64,000 nucleotides of DNA from Novosphingobium jiangmenense (lineage in GTDB: Bacteria > Pseudomonadota > Alphaproteobacteria > Sphingomonadales > Sphingomonadaceae), in the NCBI RefSeq assembly GCF_015694345.1, contig NZ_JADQDC010000002.1, positions 248,001 to 312,000 on the forward strand. The letters run 5' to 3'. Positions 11,059-19,555 of the stretch are shown here, piece after piece (positions within the stretch are counted from its first letter, which is position 1; every line of letters starts with the position of its first letter). Both the position numbers and the translations under genes were made by a program. Under the pieces are notes generated by a model. It made no database searches. It was not told the origin of the DNA and was given only the letters and a program-made list of their open reading frames with translations.

Positions 11059-13374
11059 ATGACCATGCGGCAGAAAGAACTGCGCCTCGCTCTGGTTTGC
11101 TACGGCGGCATCAGCCTCGCCGTCTACATGCACGGCGTGACCAAGGAGCTGTGGCACGCCACCCGCGCCAGCCGCGCTTTCCACTGCCCGGACGAGCCGC
11201 ACTCGACGGGCGTCGAATCCGTCTATCTGCGCCTGTTCGAGGAGATCGCCCTCACCCGCGACCTGCGCCTGCGCCTCCTGCCCGACATCATATCCGGAGC
11301 CAGTGCAGGCGGCATCAATGGCGTCTTCCTCGCCCAGGCCATCGCCACCGGACAGAGCCTCGAACCATTGACCGCGATGTGGCTCGAACGCGCCGACATC
11401 GACGCCCTGCTCGATCCCGATGCCAAGCCGTGGAGCCGCTTCGCCAAGTTCTGGGCGCAGCCGCTGGTGTGGTTCGTGCTCAAGCGACCGGGCAACGTCG
11501 TCAGCAGCACCGTCGCGCCCGAAACGCGCTCGGAAGTCCGGCGCAAGGTCTCGCGCCTGATCCGCGCGCGCTGGTTCGCCCCGCCCTTCAGCGGCATCGG
11601 CTTCTCGCGCATGATCGCCGATGCGCTCGATGCCATGGCAGCAAGTCCGATGGGCGATCCGCTCCTGCCCGAAGGTCACCCCATCGACCTCCTCGTCACC
11701 GCGACCGACTTCAACGGCCACCTTGAGGAACTGCGCCTCAACAGCCCGGAAACGGTCGTAGAGAGCGAACATCGCCTGTCCATCGGCTTCCGCCGCGCGA
11801 CCTCTCGCGTCGGCGAGCGCGATCTAGCCGCCTGCCCCGAACTGGTCCTCGCCGCCCGGTCCACCGCCAGCTTCCCCGGCGCCTTCCCGCCGCTCGTGAT
11901 CGACGAGATCGATGCACTGGTTGCCGAGCGTCGCCAGAAATGGCCAGGCCGCGCGCAGTTCCTGCAGCGCATCATGCCCAGCCACTGGAAACGCGGTGAC
12001 GTCGATGCGGTCGCCCTCGTGGATGGTGCCGTGCTGGTAAACCGCCCCTTCGCCCAGGCGATAGGCGTGTTGCGTGACCGCCCCGCCCGGCGCGAGGTCG
12101 ACCGCCGCTTCGTCTATGTCGATCCCAGCCCGGATCACATGCGCATCGCTCCAAAAGGCGGTCGCACCATCGGCTTCTTCTCCGCGATCTTCGGCTCGCT
12201 CTCCTCGATCCCCCGCGAGCAGCCGATCCGTGACAATCTCGAATCCCTCGAACGCCAGTCGCGCCAGCGCCAGCGCCTGCGCGCCATTGTCGATGCACTA
12301 CGTCCCGAGATCGAGGAAACCGTGGAAGCCCTGTTCGGGCGAACGCTCTTCTTCGATCACCCCAACCAGCGCCGCCTCACCTCGTGGCGCAACAAAGCCC
12401 AGCAAGCCGCCGCCCAGCGCGCCGGCTTCGCCTTCCATGGCTATGCCCAGATCAAGCTGGCCGGCATCGTCGCCGAACTCGCCGCCCTGATCCACGAAGC
12501 CGCGCCGGACGCGGCGCCTGCCGGCAAAGTCGAAGCGGCGCTATGGGACCACCTCTCCCAGACCGGGCTGGATCGCCTCTCGGCCTTGCGCGGCGGCGCG
12601 ACCGACAAGGCCATCGTCTTCTTCCGCACCCACGACATCGCGTTCCGCATCCGCCGCCTCAAGCTGCTCGCCCGACGCCTCACGCACGACTGGGAAGAGG
12701 GCGAGAACGTCAGCCCCGCCGACCGTGAAGCCGCCCGCGATGCCGTCTACCGTGCGCAAGCCCTCTATCAGGGCCGCGAAACCGCCGAGGGCCTCGGCCC
12801 CGGTTTTGCCGAGACGGCCGCACTTGCCACCGTGGACCCCGGCGCGGTCCTCAACGCCATCGCGACGCGGCGCGATCTGGTCGGGCTCGATCTTCAGGTC
12901 GATATGATGCTCGTCGCCGCGCTGGAAAAGATGGACAAGCCGCTGCGCCGCCGCTTCCTCCACGCCTATCTCGGCTTCCCGTTCTATGACACCGCAACGC
13001 TGCCGCTGCTGCAGGGCGAAGGCATGGGGGAGTTTGATCCGGTCAAGGTTGACCGCATCTCGCCCGACGACGCCACTTCGATCCGCAAGGGCGGCACTTT
13101 CGCCTGCCTGCGCGGCGTCGAGTTCTTCAACTTCGGCGCCTTCTTCAGCCGCGCCTATCGCGAGAACGACTACCTGTGGGGTCGTCTCCACGGCGCCGAG
13201 CGCACGATCGACCTGATCTGCTCGACTGTTGAGGAACCGCTGGCGCCGGAAGTCATCGCCGCCTTCAAGCGCGACGCTTTCCTCGCGATACTCGAGGAGG
13301 AACAGGGAAGACTTGTTGCAGAACCGGGACTCGTCGAGCGCGTACGCGCCGAAGTCGTCGCAGCCTTCGATTAG
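11059..13374 (+). CDS. patatin-like phospholipase (TIGR03607-type)
   Basis: Large predicted lipid acyl hydrolase of 771 residues. The patatin region opens with ALVCYGGISLAVYMHGVTKE, an oxyanion-loop glycine pair. It carries the nucleophile elbow GASAGG (Ser82), and the catalytic Asp lies in the DGAVLVNRPF motif further on. After the hydrolase part comes a long, helical, Arg/Ala-rich C-terminal region (about residues 400-771) without a motif I can name, which is usual for this bacterial 'patatin-related' family. ATG 11059 and 11065 are both possible, and neither has a strong Shine-Dalgarno. The substrate and role (membrane remodelling or lipid turnover) are inferred from fold only. Confidence 0.83.
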   Translation: MTMRQKELRLALVCYGGISLAVYMHGVTKELWHATRASRAFHCPDEPHSTGVESVYLRLFEEIALTRDLRLRLLPDIISGASAGGINGVFLAQAIATGQSLEPLTAMWLERADIDALLDPDAKPWSRFAKFWAQPLVWFVLKRPGNVVSSTVAPETRSEVRRKVSRLIRARWFAPPFSGIGFSRMIADALDAMAASPMGDPLLPEGHPIDLLVTATDFNGHLEELRLNSPETVVESEHRLSIGFRRATSRVGERDLAACPELVLAARSTASFPGAFPPLVIDEIDALVAERRQKWPGRAQFLQRIMPSHWKRGDVDAVALVDGAVLVNRPFAQAIGVLRDRPARREVDRRFVYVDPSPDHMRIAPKGGRTIGFFSAIFGSLSSIPREQPIRDNLESLERQSRQRQRLRAIVDALRPEIEETVEALFGRTLFFDHPNQRRLTSWRNKAQQAAAQRAGFAFHGYAQIKLAGIVAELAALIHEAAPDAAPAGKVEAALWDHLSQTGLDRLSALRGGATDKAIVFFRTHDIAFRIRRLKLLARRLTHDWEEGENVSPADREAARDAVYRAQALYQGRETAEGLGPGFAETAALATVDPGAVLNAIATRRDLVGLDLQVDMMLVAALEKMDKPLRRRFLHAYLGFPFYDTATLPLLQGEGMGEFDPVKVDRISPDDATSIRKGGTFACLRGVEFFNFGAFFSRAYRENDYLWGRLHGAERTIDLICSTVEEPLAPEVIAAFKRDAFLAILEEEQGRLVAEPGLVERVRAEVVAAFD

Positions 13375-13390
13375 CGGTCCCCCAAAGACA

Positions 13391-13422
13391 CTGCGCCCCT
13401 CGCGTCAGCAGAGGGAGCGCAG
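13391..13422. terminator. hairpin between convergent patatin and dnaJ genes
   Basis: CTGCGC-CCCTC pairs with GAGGG-A-GCGCAG (11 bp with one bulged A) around a 9-base loop. It lies in the 53-base gap between two convergent stop codons. No T-run follows on either strand, so termination strength is uncertain. Confidence 0.45.
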
Positions 13423-13427
13423 CAATC

Positions 13428-14561
13428 TCACTCGGTCAGATCCGTCCAGGCATCCTTGATCCGCTCGAAGAAGCCCTTCGACTGCGGGCACTCCTCCCCG
13501 GTCTCGGTAGCCTGAAACTCGCGCAGAATTTCCTTCTGCCGCGCCGAAAGCTTGGTCGGTGTCTCGACGTGGATTTCCACCACCAGATCGCCAACCCCAC
13601 GCCCCTGCAGCACCGGCATGCCGCCGCCGCGCTTGCGCAGTTGCTTGCCCGACTGGATGCCAGCCGGAATCTCGATGGCATGGACTTTGCCGTCCAGCCC
13701 CGGAATCTCGATCTCGCCGCCCAATGCGGCGGTGGTGAAACTGATCGGGCAACGCGTCAGCAGCGTCGTCCCCTCGCGCTCGAACACCTTGTGGCGCTGG
13801 ATATGCAGGAACAGATACAAGTCACCCGGAGGCGCGCCGAATGGCCCCGCCTCGCCCTTGCCCGCCAAGCGGATGCGCGTGCCGTTGTCGACACCTGCCG
13901 GAATGTTCACCTGCAGCCGCTGCTCGGCATCGACGCGGCCTTCGCCCCGACAGCTCTTGCACGGACTCTCGATCACCTCGCCGCGGCCATGGCAGTTCGG
14001 GCAGGCCCGTTCGACCATGAAGAAGCCCTGTTGCGCACGCACCTTGCCGTGCCCGCCACACAGGTTGCAGCGCCGCGCCGAAGTCCCCGGCGTCGCGCCC
14101 GAACCTCCGCAAGGCTCGCACTTCTGCGAAACCTCGACCGCGATCTCGGTCTCCTTGCCATGGAATGCATCCTCGAGGCTGATCTCCAGATCATAGCGCA
14201 AGTCCGCCCCGCGCCGTGCCTGCTGGCGACCACCGCCGCCGAACGCGCCACCGAAGATCGTCTCGAAGATATCGCCGATGTCCCCGAAGTCCCCGCCGCC
14301 AAAGCCACCACCGGCTCCACCGCCGCCGCCCTGCTGGAACGCGGCATGGCCATAACGGTCATAAGCCGCCCGCTTCTGCGGGTCCGACAGGCAGGCATAA
14401 GCCTCGTTGATCTGCTTGAACTTGGCCTCGCTCTCGGCACAGCCCGGATTCTTGTCCGGGTGGAACTTCATGGCGAGTTTGCGGTATGCAGACTTGAGGA
14501 CCTTCTCGTCCGCAGTCCGCTCCACTTCGAGCAATTCGTAGAAATCGATCTCGGCCGACAT
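13428..14561 (-). CDS. dnaJ: chaperone DnaJ
   Basis: Co-chaperone that delivers unfolded clients to DnaK and stimulates its ATPase. The 377 residues follow the full type I layout. A J domain has HPD at residues 34-36, and a Gly-rich linker covers about 75-110. Four zinc-binding repeats follow ([32 protein letters not shown]), then the C-terminal substrate-binding domains. It lies 70 bases after dnaK on the same strand and probably shares the dnaK heat-shock promoter. A hairpin in the gap (14583-14614) may tune the ratio of the two. Confidence 0.97.
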   Translation of the reverse strand: MSAEIDFYELLEVERTADEKVLKSAYRKLAMKFHPDKNPGCAESEAKFKQINEAYACLSDPQKRAAYDRYGHAAFQQGGGGGAGGGFGGGDFGDIGDIFETIFGGAFGGGGRQQARRGADLRYDLEISLEDAFHGKETEIAVEVSQKCEPCGGSGATPGTSARRCNLCGGHGKVRAQQGFFMVERACPNCHGRGEVIESPCKSCRGEGRVDAEQRLQVNIPAGVDNGTRIRLAGKGEAGPFGAPPGDLYLFLHIQRHKVFEREGTTLLTRCPISFTTAALGGEIEIPGLDGKVHAIEIPAGIQSGKQLRKRGGGMPVLQGRGVGDLVVEIHVETPTKLSARQKEILREFQATETGEECPQSKGFFERIKDAWTDLTE

Positions 14562-14582
14562 TGCGCTTCCCTAACGCGAAGA

Positions 14583-14614
14583 CCCGCCGCCAGCGTATTC
14601 ACGCAAGCGGCGGG
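14583..14614 (-). other. hairpin between dnaK and dnaJ
   Basis: CCCGCCGC (14583-14590) pairs with GCGGCGGG (14607-14614), and the loop holds a second GCGT/ACGC stem. No T-run follows on the minus strand, so it is more likely an mRNA stability or partial attenuation element than a full terminator. Confidence 0.45.
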
Positions 14615-14631
14615 CCGGTTTCATCGCAACA

Positions 14632-16539
14632 TCACTTGTTGTCGTCGACTTCCGAGAACTCGGCGTCGACCACGTCGTCATCGGCCTTCGGAGCCTCGGC
14701 GCCCGGAGAAGCCGCAGCAGCCTGCTCCTTCTCGTAGATCGCCTGGCCCATCTTCATGGCCTTGTCCGTCAGCGCCTGGGTCTTGGCGGTCATCTCGTCA
14801 GCGTTCCCGCTTTCGACAGCCGTCTTGGCCTCGGCGATGGCAGCCTCGATCTCGGCCTTCAGCGCAGCGTCGATCTTGTCGCCATTCTCTTCAAGCTGGC
14901 GCTCGGTCGCGTGGATGAGGCTTTCGGCGTTGTTCTTGGCTTCCGCCTCGGCACGACGCTTCTTGTCCTCTTCAGCGAACTTCTCGGCATCGCGGACCAT
15001 CTGGTCGATGTCCGCATCCGACAGACCACCAGACGCCTGGATGCGGATCTGCTGCTCCTTGCCGGTGCCCTTGTCCTTGGCCGAGACATTGACGATGCCG
15101 TTGGCGTCGATGTCGAACGTCACCTCGATCTGCGGCACGCCGCGCCGTGCGGGCGGAATGCCGACGAGGTCGAACTGGCCAAGGAGCTTGTTGTCCTGCG
15201 CCATCTCGCGCTCGCCCTGGAAGACCCGGATCGTCACCGCCTGCTGGTTGTCCTCGGCAGTCGAATAGACCTGGCTCTTCTTGGTCGGGATCGTGGTGTT
15301 GCGGTCGATCATCTTGGTCATGATGCCGCCCAGCGTCTCGATGCCCAGCGACAGCGGGGTCACGTCGAGCAGCAGCACGTCCTTGACGTCGCCCTGCAGC
15401 ACGCCTGCCTGAATGGCAGCGCCCATGGCGACAACTTCGTCCGGGTTCACGCCGGTGTGCGGATCCTTGCCGAAGAAGTCCTTCACCACTTCGCGGACCT
15501 TGGGCATGCGGGTCATGCCGCCGACGAGCACGACGTCGTCGATGTCCTTGGCCGAAAGACCGGCGTCAGCCAGAGCCTTCTTGCAGGGATCGAGCGTGCG
15601 CTGGATCAGGCCTGCAACCAGCTTTTCCAGATCGGCGCGGGTGATCGTCTCTACCAGATGGAGCGGGGTGGTGCTGCCACCTTCCATGCGGGCGGTGATG
15701 AACGGCAGGTTGATCTCGGTCGTCTGGGCAGACGACAGCTCGATCTTGGCCTTTTCCGCGGCTTCCTTGAGGCGCTGCAGGGCAAGCTTGTCGCCGCGCA
15801 GGTCCATGTTTTCCTTCGACTTGAACTTGTCGGCAAGGAATTCCACCAGCGCCGTATCGAAGTCCTCGCCACCCAGGAACGTGTCGCCGTTGGTCGACTT
15901 CACCTCGAACACGCCATCGCCGATCTCGAGGATCGAGATGTCGAAGGTGCCGCCGCCAAGGTCATAGACCGCGATCGTCTTGCCGTCCTGCTTGTCGAGG
16001 CCATAGGCCAGCGCCGCCGCGGTCGGCTCGTTGATGATGCGCAGCACTTCGAGGCCCGCGATCTGCCCGGCATCCTTGGTCGCCTGGCGCTGCGCGTCGT
16101 TGAAGTAGGCCGGCACGGTGATGACCGCCTGCGTCACGGTCTCGCCGAGATAGGCCTCGGCGGTTTCCTTCATCTTCTGCAGGGTGAAGGCCGAGATCTG
16201 CGACGGGCTGTAGTCCTGGCCACCGGCCTTGACCCATGCGTCGCCATTCTTGCCCTTGGTGATGCTGTAGGGGACGAGTTCCGTGTCCTTCTGGGTCAGC
16301 GGATCGTCAAAGCGGCGGCCGATCAGGCGCTTCACCGCAAAAATCGTGTTGTCGGGGTTGGTCACCGCCTGGCGCTTGGCCGGCTGGCCGATCAGGCGCT
16401 CACCATCCTTGGTGAATGCGACGATCGACGGCGTGGTGCGCGCACCTTCCGAGTTTTCAATGACCTTGGGCGTGCCCCCGTCCATCACAGCAACGCAGCT
16501 GTTGGTCGTGCCAAGGTCGATGCCGATAACTTTAGCCAT
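14632..16539 (-). CDS. dnaK: molecular chaperone DnaK (Hsp70)
   Basis: ATP-dependent Hsp70 chaperone of 635 residues, full length. It opens with the nucleotide-binding phosphate loop [16 protein letters not shown] and has the conserved linker and substrate-binding region ([14 protein letters not shown]). It ends in a helical lid with an acidic tail ([15 protein letters not shown]). The ATG at 16539 is chosen because GGGGAA sits just before it and [10 protein letters not shown] is the universal DnaK start. Upstream starts add only a few residues. A likely RpoH promoter lies at 16626-16656. It is followed by dnaJ. Confidence 0.98.
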   Translation of the reverse strand: MAKVIGIDLGTTNSCVAVMDGGTPKVIENSEGARTTPSIVAFTKDGERLIGQPAKRQAVTNPDNTIFAVKRLIGRRFDDPLTQKDTELVPYSITKGKNGDAWVKAGGQDYSPSQISAFTLQKMKETAEAYLGETVTQAVITVPAYFNDAQRQATKDAGQIAGLEVLRIINEPTAAALAYGLDKQDGKTIAVYDLGGGTFDISILEIGDGVFEVKSTNGDTFLGGEDFDTALVEFLADKFKSKENMDLRGDKLALQRLKEAAEKAKIELSSAQTTEINLPFITARMEGGSTTPLHLVETITRADLEKLVAGLIQRTLDPCKKALADAGLSAKDIDDVVLVGGMTRMPKVREVVKDFFGKDPHTGVNPDEVVAMGAAIQAGVLQGDVKDVLLLDVTPLSLGIETLGGIMTKMIDRNTTIPTKKSQVYSTAEDNQQAVTIRVFQGEREMAQDNKLLGQFDLVGIPPARRGVPQIEVTFDIDANGIVNVSAKDKGTGKEQQIRIQASGGLSDADIDQMVRDAEKFAEEDKKRRAEAEAKNNAESLIHATERQLEENGDKIDAALKAEIEAAIAEAKTAVESGNADEMTAKTQALTDKAMKMGQAIYEKEQAAAASPGAEAPKADDDVVDAEFSEVDDNK

Positions 16540-16625
16540 GAGTTCCCCAGTTCCTTCCATTCAAGACACCGCGTGGGAAAGCGATCCCCCTGCCGGGCAG
16601 ACCGCCGAATGCGGCTCGATTGACC

Positions 16626-16656
16626 GCGATATAGGTAGGGTTCTTCTTGGCACAAG
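16626..16656 (-). promoter_or_regulatory. predicted heat-shock (RpoH/sigma-32) promoter of dnaKJ
   Basis: On the minus strand CTTG (16656-16653) is followed after 17 bases by CCTATAT (16635-16629). This fits the alphaproteobacterial sigma-32 pattern CTTG-N17/18-CYTATNT. It gives a dnaK leader of roughly 80 bases. No CIRCE inverted repeat is present, so control is probably by sigma factor rather than HrcA. Confidence 0.6.
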
Positions 16657-16706
16657 GCCCCCGCGCGCTTACTTCACGAGCCATATCGGCAACCGGAGTC
16701 GCCCCC

Positions 16707-17288
16707 ATGCGCAAGCTTGCAATCCTTGGACTTTCCGCCCTCGCCCTGTCCCTTGCCGCCTGCGGGCAGAAGGCCGAGGCTCCGTCCGGGGAGGCAAGCG
16801 ACACCGCCGCAGCCGGACCGGAAGCGGCGCCCGGCGTGGTGGTGACCGACGCCATGGTCCGCCTCCCCGCCGTCCCCGGCAGGCCCGGCGCTGCCTATTT
16901 CACCGTCTCGCAGGGCAGCGGTGCCCCGCGCAAGATCGCCGCAGTCCATGTCGAAGGCGCCGAGCGCGCCGAAATGCATGAAACCGTCACGAAGAACGGC
17001 ATCTCCTCGATGCAGCAGGTCAAGGACGTGCCGATCGAAGCGGGCAAGAGCGCCGAATTCAAGCCCGGCGGCCTTCACGTCATGCTGTTTGACGTGGCCG
17101 ATACGCTGAAGGCCGGAACCACCACCGAACTCACCATCACCCTCGACAATGGCGACAAGGTCAGCGTCCCGGCCAAGGTCGAAACCCTCGGCGGCGGCAG
17201 CGGTGGCGAGGCCATGGAAGGCATGGACCACTCCGGCCATGACATGAGCGGCCATGACATGAGCGGCCACGACATGAGCAAGATGTGA
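16707..17288 (+). CDS. PCu(A)C-type copper chaperone lipoprotein with His/Met tail
   Basis: Predicted periplasmic copper chaperone of 193 residues that hands Cu(I) to cytochrome oxidase or other cuproenzymes. A lipoprotein signal ends at LSLAAC (Cys19). The PCuAC domain carries the copper ligands in EMHETVTKNGISSMQ and GGLHVML. The C-terminus is an added metal-binding tail made of SGHDM repeats encoded by 15-bp tandem units (17235-17279). ATG 16707 has GGAG 9 bases upstream and a clean signal peptide. The stop overlaps the GTG of the next gene by 4 bases, so the two are coupled. Confidence 0.9.
   Translation: MRKLAILGLSALALSLAACGQKAEAPSGEASDTAAAGPEAAPGVVVTDAMVRLPAVPGRPGAAYFTVSQGSGAPRKIAAVHVEGAERAEMHETVTKNGISSMQQVKDVPIEAGKSAEFKPGGLHVMLFDVADTLKAGTTTELTITLDNGDKVSVPAKVETLGGGSGGEAMEGMDHSGHDMSGHDMSGHDMSKM
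17235..17279 (+). repeat. 15-bp tandem repeat encoding SGHDM copper-binding tail
   Basis: Three head-to-tail copies of GGCCATGACATGAGC (the third with one T-to-C change) encode repeated GHDMS units at the end of the copper chaperone. The near identity of the units suggests recent expansion and possible copy-number variation between strains. Confidence 0.85.
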
Positions 17289-17779
17289 GAGATGAAAGCG
17301 CTCCCTGCCCGCCCGGCGGGGAGCGCGTGCTAACAGCCGGGGAATGCGCTCTGGTCGCCGAAGTCTTCGGCGCGGCCATCGATACAGCCCCCGTTCGCAT
17401 CCGTCGCCGCCGCTGGTTTCCGTTCCAGCCGACCGGCACGGTCATGGCACCGATGGGCCATCTCCACTTCGCCCCGGCCAGCCCTCATTACGAGCATGAT
17501 TTCGCGCAGGCCTCTTTGCCTGCGCAGGGCCTGTTCATCCATGAAATGGTCCATGTCTGGCAAACCCAGACGCGCGGACGCTGGTGGCTCCCCCTCATGC
17601 GCCACCCCTTCTGCCGCTACGCTTACACCTACGACCCTGCCCGCCCGTTCGATCGCTACGGCATCGAACAACAGGCCGAGTTGGTCCGCCACCTGTTCAT
17701 GGCAAGACGGGGCGCACCGTCACCGGCCGCCCCGTCACTTCAAGCGCTCGAAGCGCTCGTTCCGTTCGCCGCCGCCTGA
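17285..17779 (+). CDS. HExxH-motif protein ('vgr-related' type), unknown function
   Basis: Unassigned 164-residue protein. The central HEMVHVWQTQ segment has the zinc-protease HExxH signature followed by a Trp/Gln pattern like that seen in DUF4157-type proteins and in sphingomonad proteins annotated as 'vgr related'. A basic RIRRRRWFPF stretch precedes it. No signal peptide or transmembrane helix is clear. The GTG start overlaps the TGA of the copper chaperone (GTGA), which fixes the start and couples the genes. Whether it is an active peptidase is not known, because a distal third zinc ligand is not obvious. Confidence 0.7.
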   Translation: MRDESAPCPPGGERVLTAGECALVAEVFGAAIDTAPVRIRRRRWFPFQPTGTVMAPMGHLHFAPASPHYEHDFAQASLPAQGLFIHEMVHVWQTQTRGRWWLPLMRHPFCRYAYTYDPARPFDRYGIEQQAELVRHLFMARRGAPSPAAPSLQALEALVPFAAA

Positions 17780-18040
17780 TCAGCAGCGAACCTCGTATTC
17801 CTGGCCGTAGCGGTCAACCTGCCAGCAGCGGTTGTCGTGCTTGCGGATCTGCGAACCGCCCACGGCGCCAACCGCGCCGCCAATCGCAGCGCCCTGAACG
17901 ACGTCGCCACCCGTAGCCGCGCCGATACCGGCACCCACCGCCGCACCCACTGCCGCGCCTTCGCCGGCGTAGTTGCGCGCGCAGCCGCCCAGCGTGACGG
18001 CCGAACCCATGATAAGCGATGCAATGATGATCTTGCGCAT
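17780..18040 (-). CDS. glycine-zipper lipoprotein
   Basis: Small envelope lipoprotein of 86 residues. The signal peptide ends in the lipobox TLGGC (Cys20). A glycine-zipper region follows (residues about 28-65, AAVGAAVGAGIGAATGG then GAAIGGAVGAVGG), and the short C-terminal part has two Cys and basic residues. Such 17-kDa-antigen-like or YMGG-type proteins sit in the outer membrane; the precise role is unknown. ATG 18040 is chosen because it begins the signal peptide. The stop codon touches the end of the convergent HExxH gene. Confidence 0.8.
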   Translation of the reverse strand: MRKIIIASLIMGSAVTLGGCARNYAGEGAAVGAAVGAGIGAATGGDVVQGAAIGGAVGAVGGSQIRKHDNRCWQVDRYGQEYEVRC

Positions 18041-18204
18041 GATGTGTCTCCGTTTCCCGGAGACGACGAGCGGGCAGGCGAGGCGTTCCGCACATTGCGA
18101 TGAAGCGAGGCAGACGAAGGTTTCGCCTGTCGAAACCGGCAAACCCGGTTGAGGACAAGGCGCAAGCCACGCGGCACAATGCGGTCAACCCAAGGATGCC
18201 CGCC

Positions 18205-18882
18205 ATGCCCCACGCCGTTGATCACCACGCCATCCTCGCCCGCTTTGCCGCCTCGCGCGATGGCGATGGCAACATCTTCCACGACATCGACCCCACGCGC
18301 CTCGCCCACATCGTGGTCGACATGCAGAACGGCTTCATGGAGGAAGGCGCCCCGGTCGAAGTGCCGATGGCGCGCACAATCGTCGACAACATCAACCGCA
18401 TCAGCGCCGCCGTGCGCGCCAGCGGCGGCCACAACCTGTTCCTGCGCTACACCACCCCGCCCAATGGCGGCCCGAGCTGGTCGAACTTCATGGTCCGCAT
18501 GGGAGCCAGCGCGCAAGGCCACCGGGAGGCGTTCACGCCAAACAACCACGGCTGGCAGCTCTGGCCGACTCTCGACGTGAGCGAGGCAGACACCGTAATC
18601 GACAAGCACCGTTTCAGCGGCTTCAGCCCCGGCACCTGCACGCTCAACGAAGCCCTCAAGGCAAAGGGCATCGACACCGTGCTGATCACCGGCACCCTCA
18701 CCAACTGCTGCTGCGAAAGCACCGCCCGCGACGCGATGCAGCACAACTACCGCGTGATCATGATCGCCGACGCCAACGCCGCCCTGTCAGACGAGGAACA
18801 CGCCGCCACGCTTCACAACATGGCGTTCGTGTTTGCCGATCTTCACTCGACCGACGAGGTGGTGAAGTTGCTCGGGCAATAG
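18205..18882 (+). CDS. isochorismatase-family cysteine hydrolase
   Basis: Cytoplasmic hydrolase of 225 residues with the family catalytic triad Asp39 (VVDMQNGF), Lys134 (VIDKHRFSGF) and Cys169 (TNCCCESTARDA). Members cleave amides or vinyl ethers (nicotinamidase, N-carbamoyl amidase, ureidoacrylate hydrolase types), and the substrate here is not evident. The second ATG (18205) is preferred because AAGGA lies 8 bases before it; the earlier ATG at 18196 overlaps that site. It stands alone, convergent with grpE, with a palindromic repeat element between them. Confidence 0.87.
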   Translation: MPHAVDHHAILARFAASRDGDGNIFHDIDPTRLAHIVVDMQNGFMEEGAPVEVPMARTIVDNINRISAAVRASGGHNLFLRYTTPPNGGPSWSNFMVRMGASAQGHREAFTPNNHGWQLWPTLDVSEADTVIDKHRFSGFSPGTCTLNEALKAKGIDTVLITGTLTNCCCESTARDAMQHNYRVIMIADANAALSDEEHAATLHNMAFVFADLHSTDEVVKLLGQ

Positions 18883-18900
18883 CCTGCCCATGAACACTGC

Positions 18901-18980
18901 GCCCCCGCGAAGGCGGGGGCCTCGGTCGGTTTGCCGAAGTGTTCCGTAACAACACCGAGGTCCCCGCTTTCGCGAGGACG
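18901..18980. repeat. palindromic REP-like element, copy 1
   Basis: Nested hairpins. GCCCCCGC/GCGGGGGC at 18901-18920, an outer CCTCGGT/ACCGAGG pair (18920-18926 with 18954-18960), and GTCCCCGC/GCGAGGAC around 18960-18979. It has the CCCGCGAAGGCGGG core of the element at 21465-21533 and fills the gap between two convergent genes (isochorismatase and grpE). Probably a non-autonomous dispersed repeat. Confidence 0.7.
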
Positions 18981-18994
18981 CCCAGCGCTTCAAA

Positions 18995-19555
18995 TCAATC
19001 CGGCTTCTTCGCCACGGCCACCATCGCCGGACGCAGCAGGCGGTCCTTGATCATGTAGCCTGCCTGCAGCTCCGAGATCACCGTGCCCGGCTCGGCATCG
19101 GCCGAGGGCATTTCGATCATCGCCTGGTGCTGGTGCGGGTCGAGCGGCAGGCCCATCGCCGCGATGCGCACGATTCCATGGCTGCCGAAGACCTTCTCGA
19201 TCTCGCGGCCCGTGGCTTCGAGGCCCGCCACGAGGTTCTTGAACTTGTCGTCCTCGCGCAGGTCGGGCGGGATCGATTCCAGCGCGCGGGCAAGATTGTC
19301 GGCCACCGACAGGATATCGCGGGCAAAGCCGGTCGCGGCATAGGCGCGGGCGTCGGCGATGTCCTTCTCCAAGCGGCGGCGGACGTTCTGCGTCTCGGCC
19401 TTGGCATAGAGCACGTCCTGCTTGGCGGCCTCAAGCTCCTCTCGCAGCTTGGCCGCTTCATCGTTTGAAGAAGGCTGGTCGATCATGTCCTCGGGCACAC
19501 CCTTCAGTTCCGCCTCGACTTCAGCGTCAGTGGGGCGCGTCTCGTTATCGCTCAT
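18995..19555 (-). CDS. grpE: nucleotide exchange factor GrpE
   Basis: Releases ADP from DnaK. The 186-residue protein has an N-terminal acidic coiled-coil (EELEAAKQDVLYAKAETQNV) and the C-terminal beta-wing domain with LPLDPHQHQAM and TVISELQAGYMIKDRLLRPA, the GrpE signature. The ATG at 19555 overlaps the hrcA stop by 4 bases, showing an hrcA-grpE operon with translational coupling. The dnaKJ genes it serves lie 2.5 kb away in this window. Confidence 0.97.
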   Translation of the reverse strand: MSDNETRPTDAEVEAELKGVPEDMIDQPSSNDEAAKLREELEAAKQDVLYAKAETQNVRRRLEKDIADARAYAATGFARDILSVADNLARALESIPPDLREDDKFKNLVAGLEATGREIEKVFGSHGIVRIAAMGLPLDPHQHQAMIEMPSADAEPGTVISELQAGYMIKDRLLRPAMVAVAKKPD

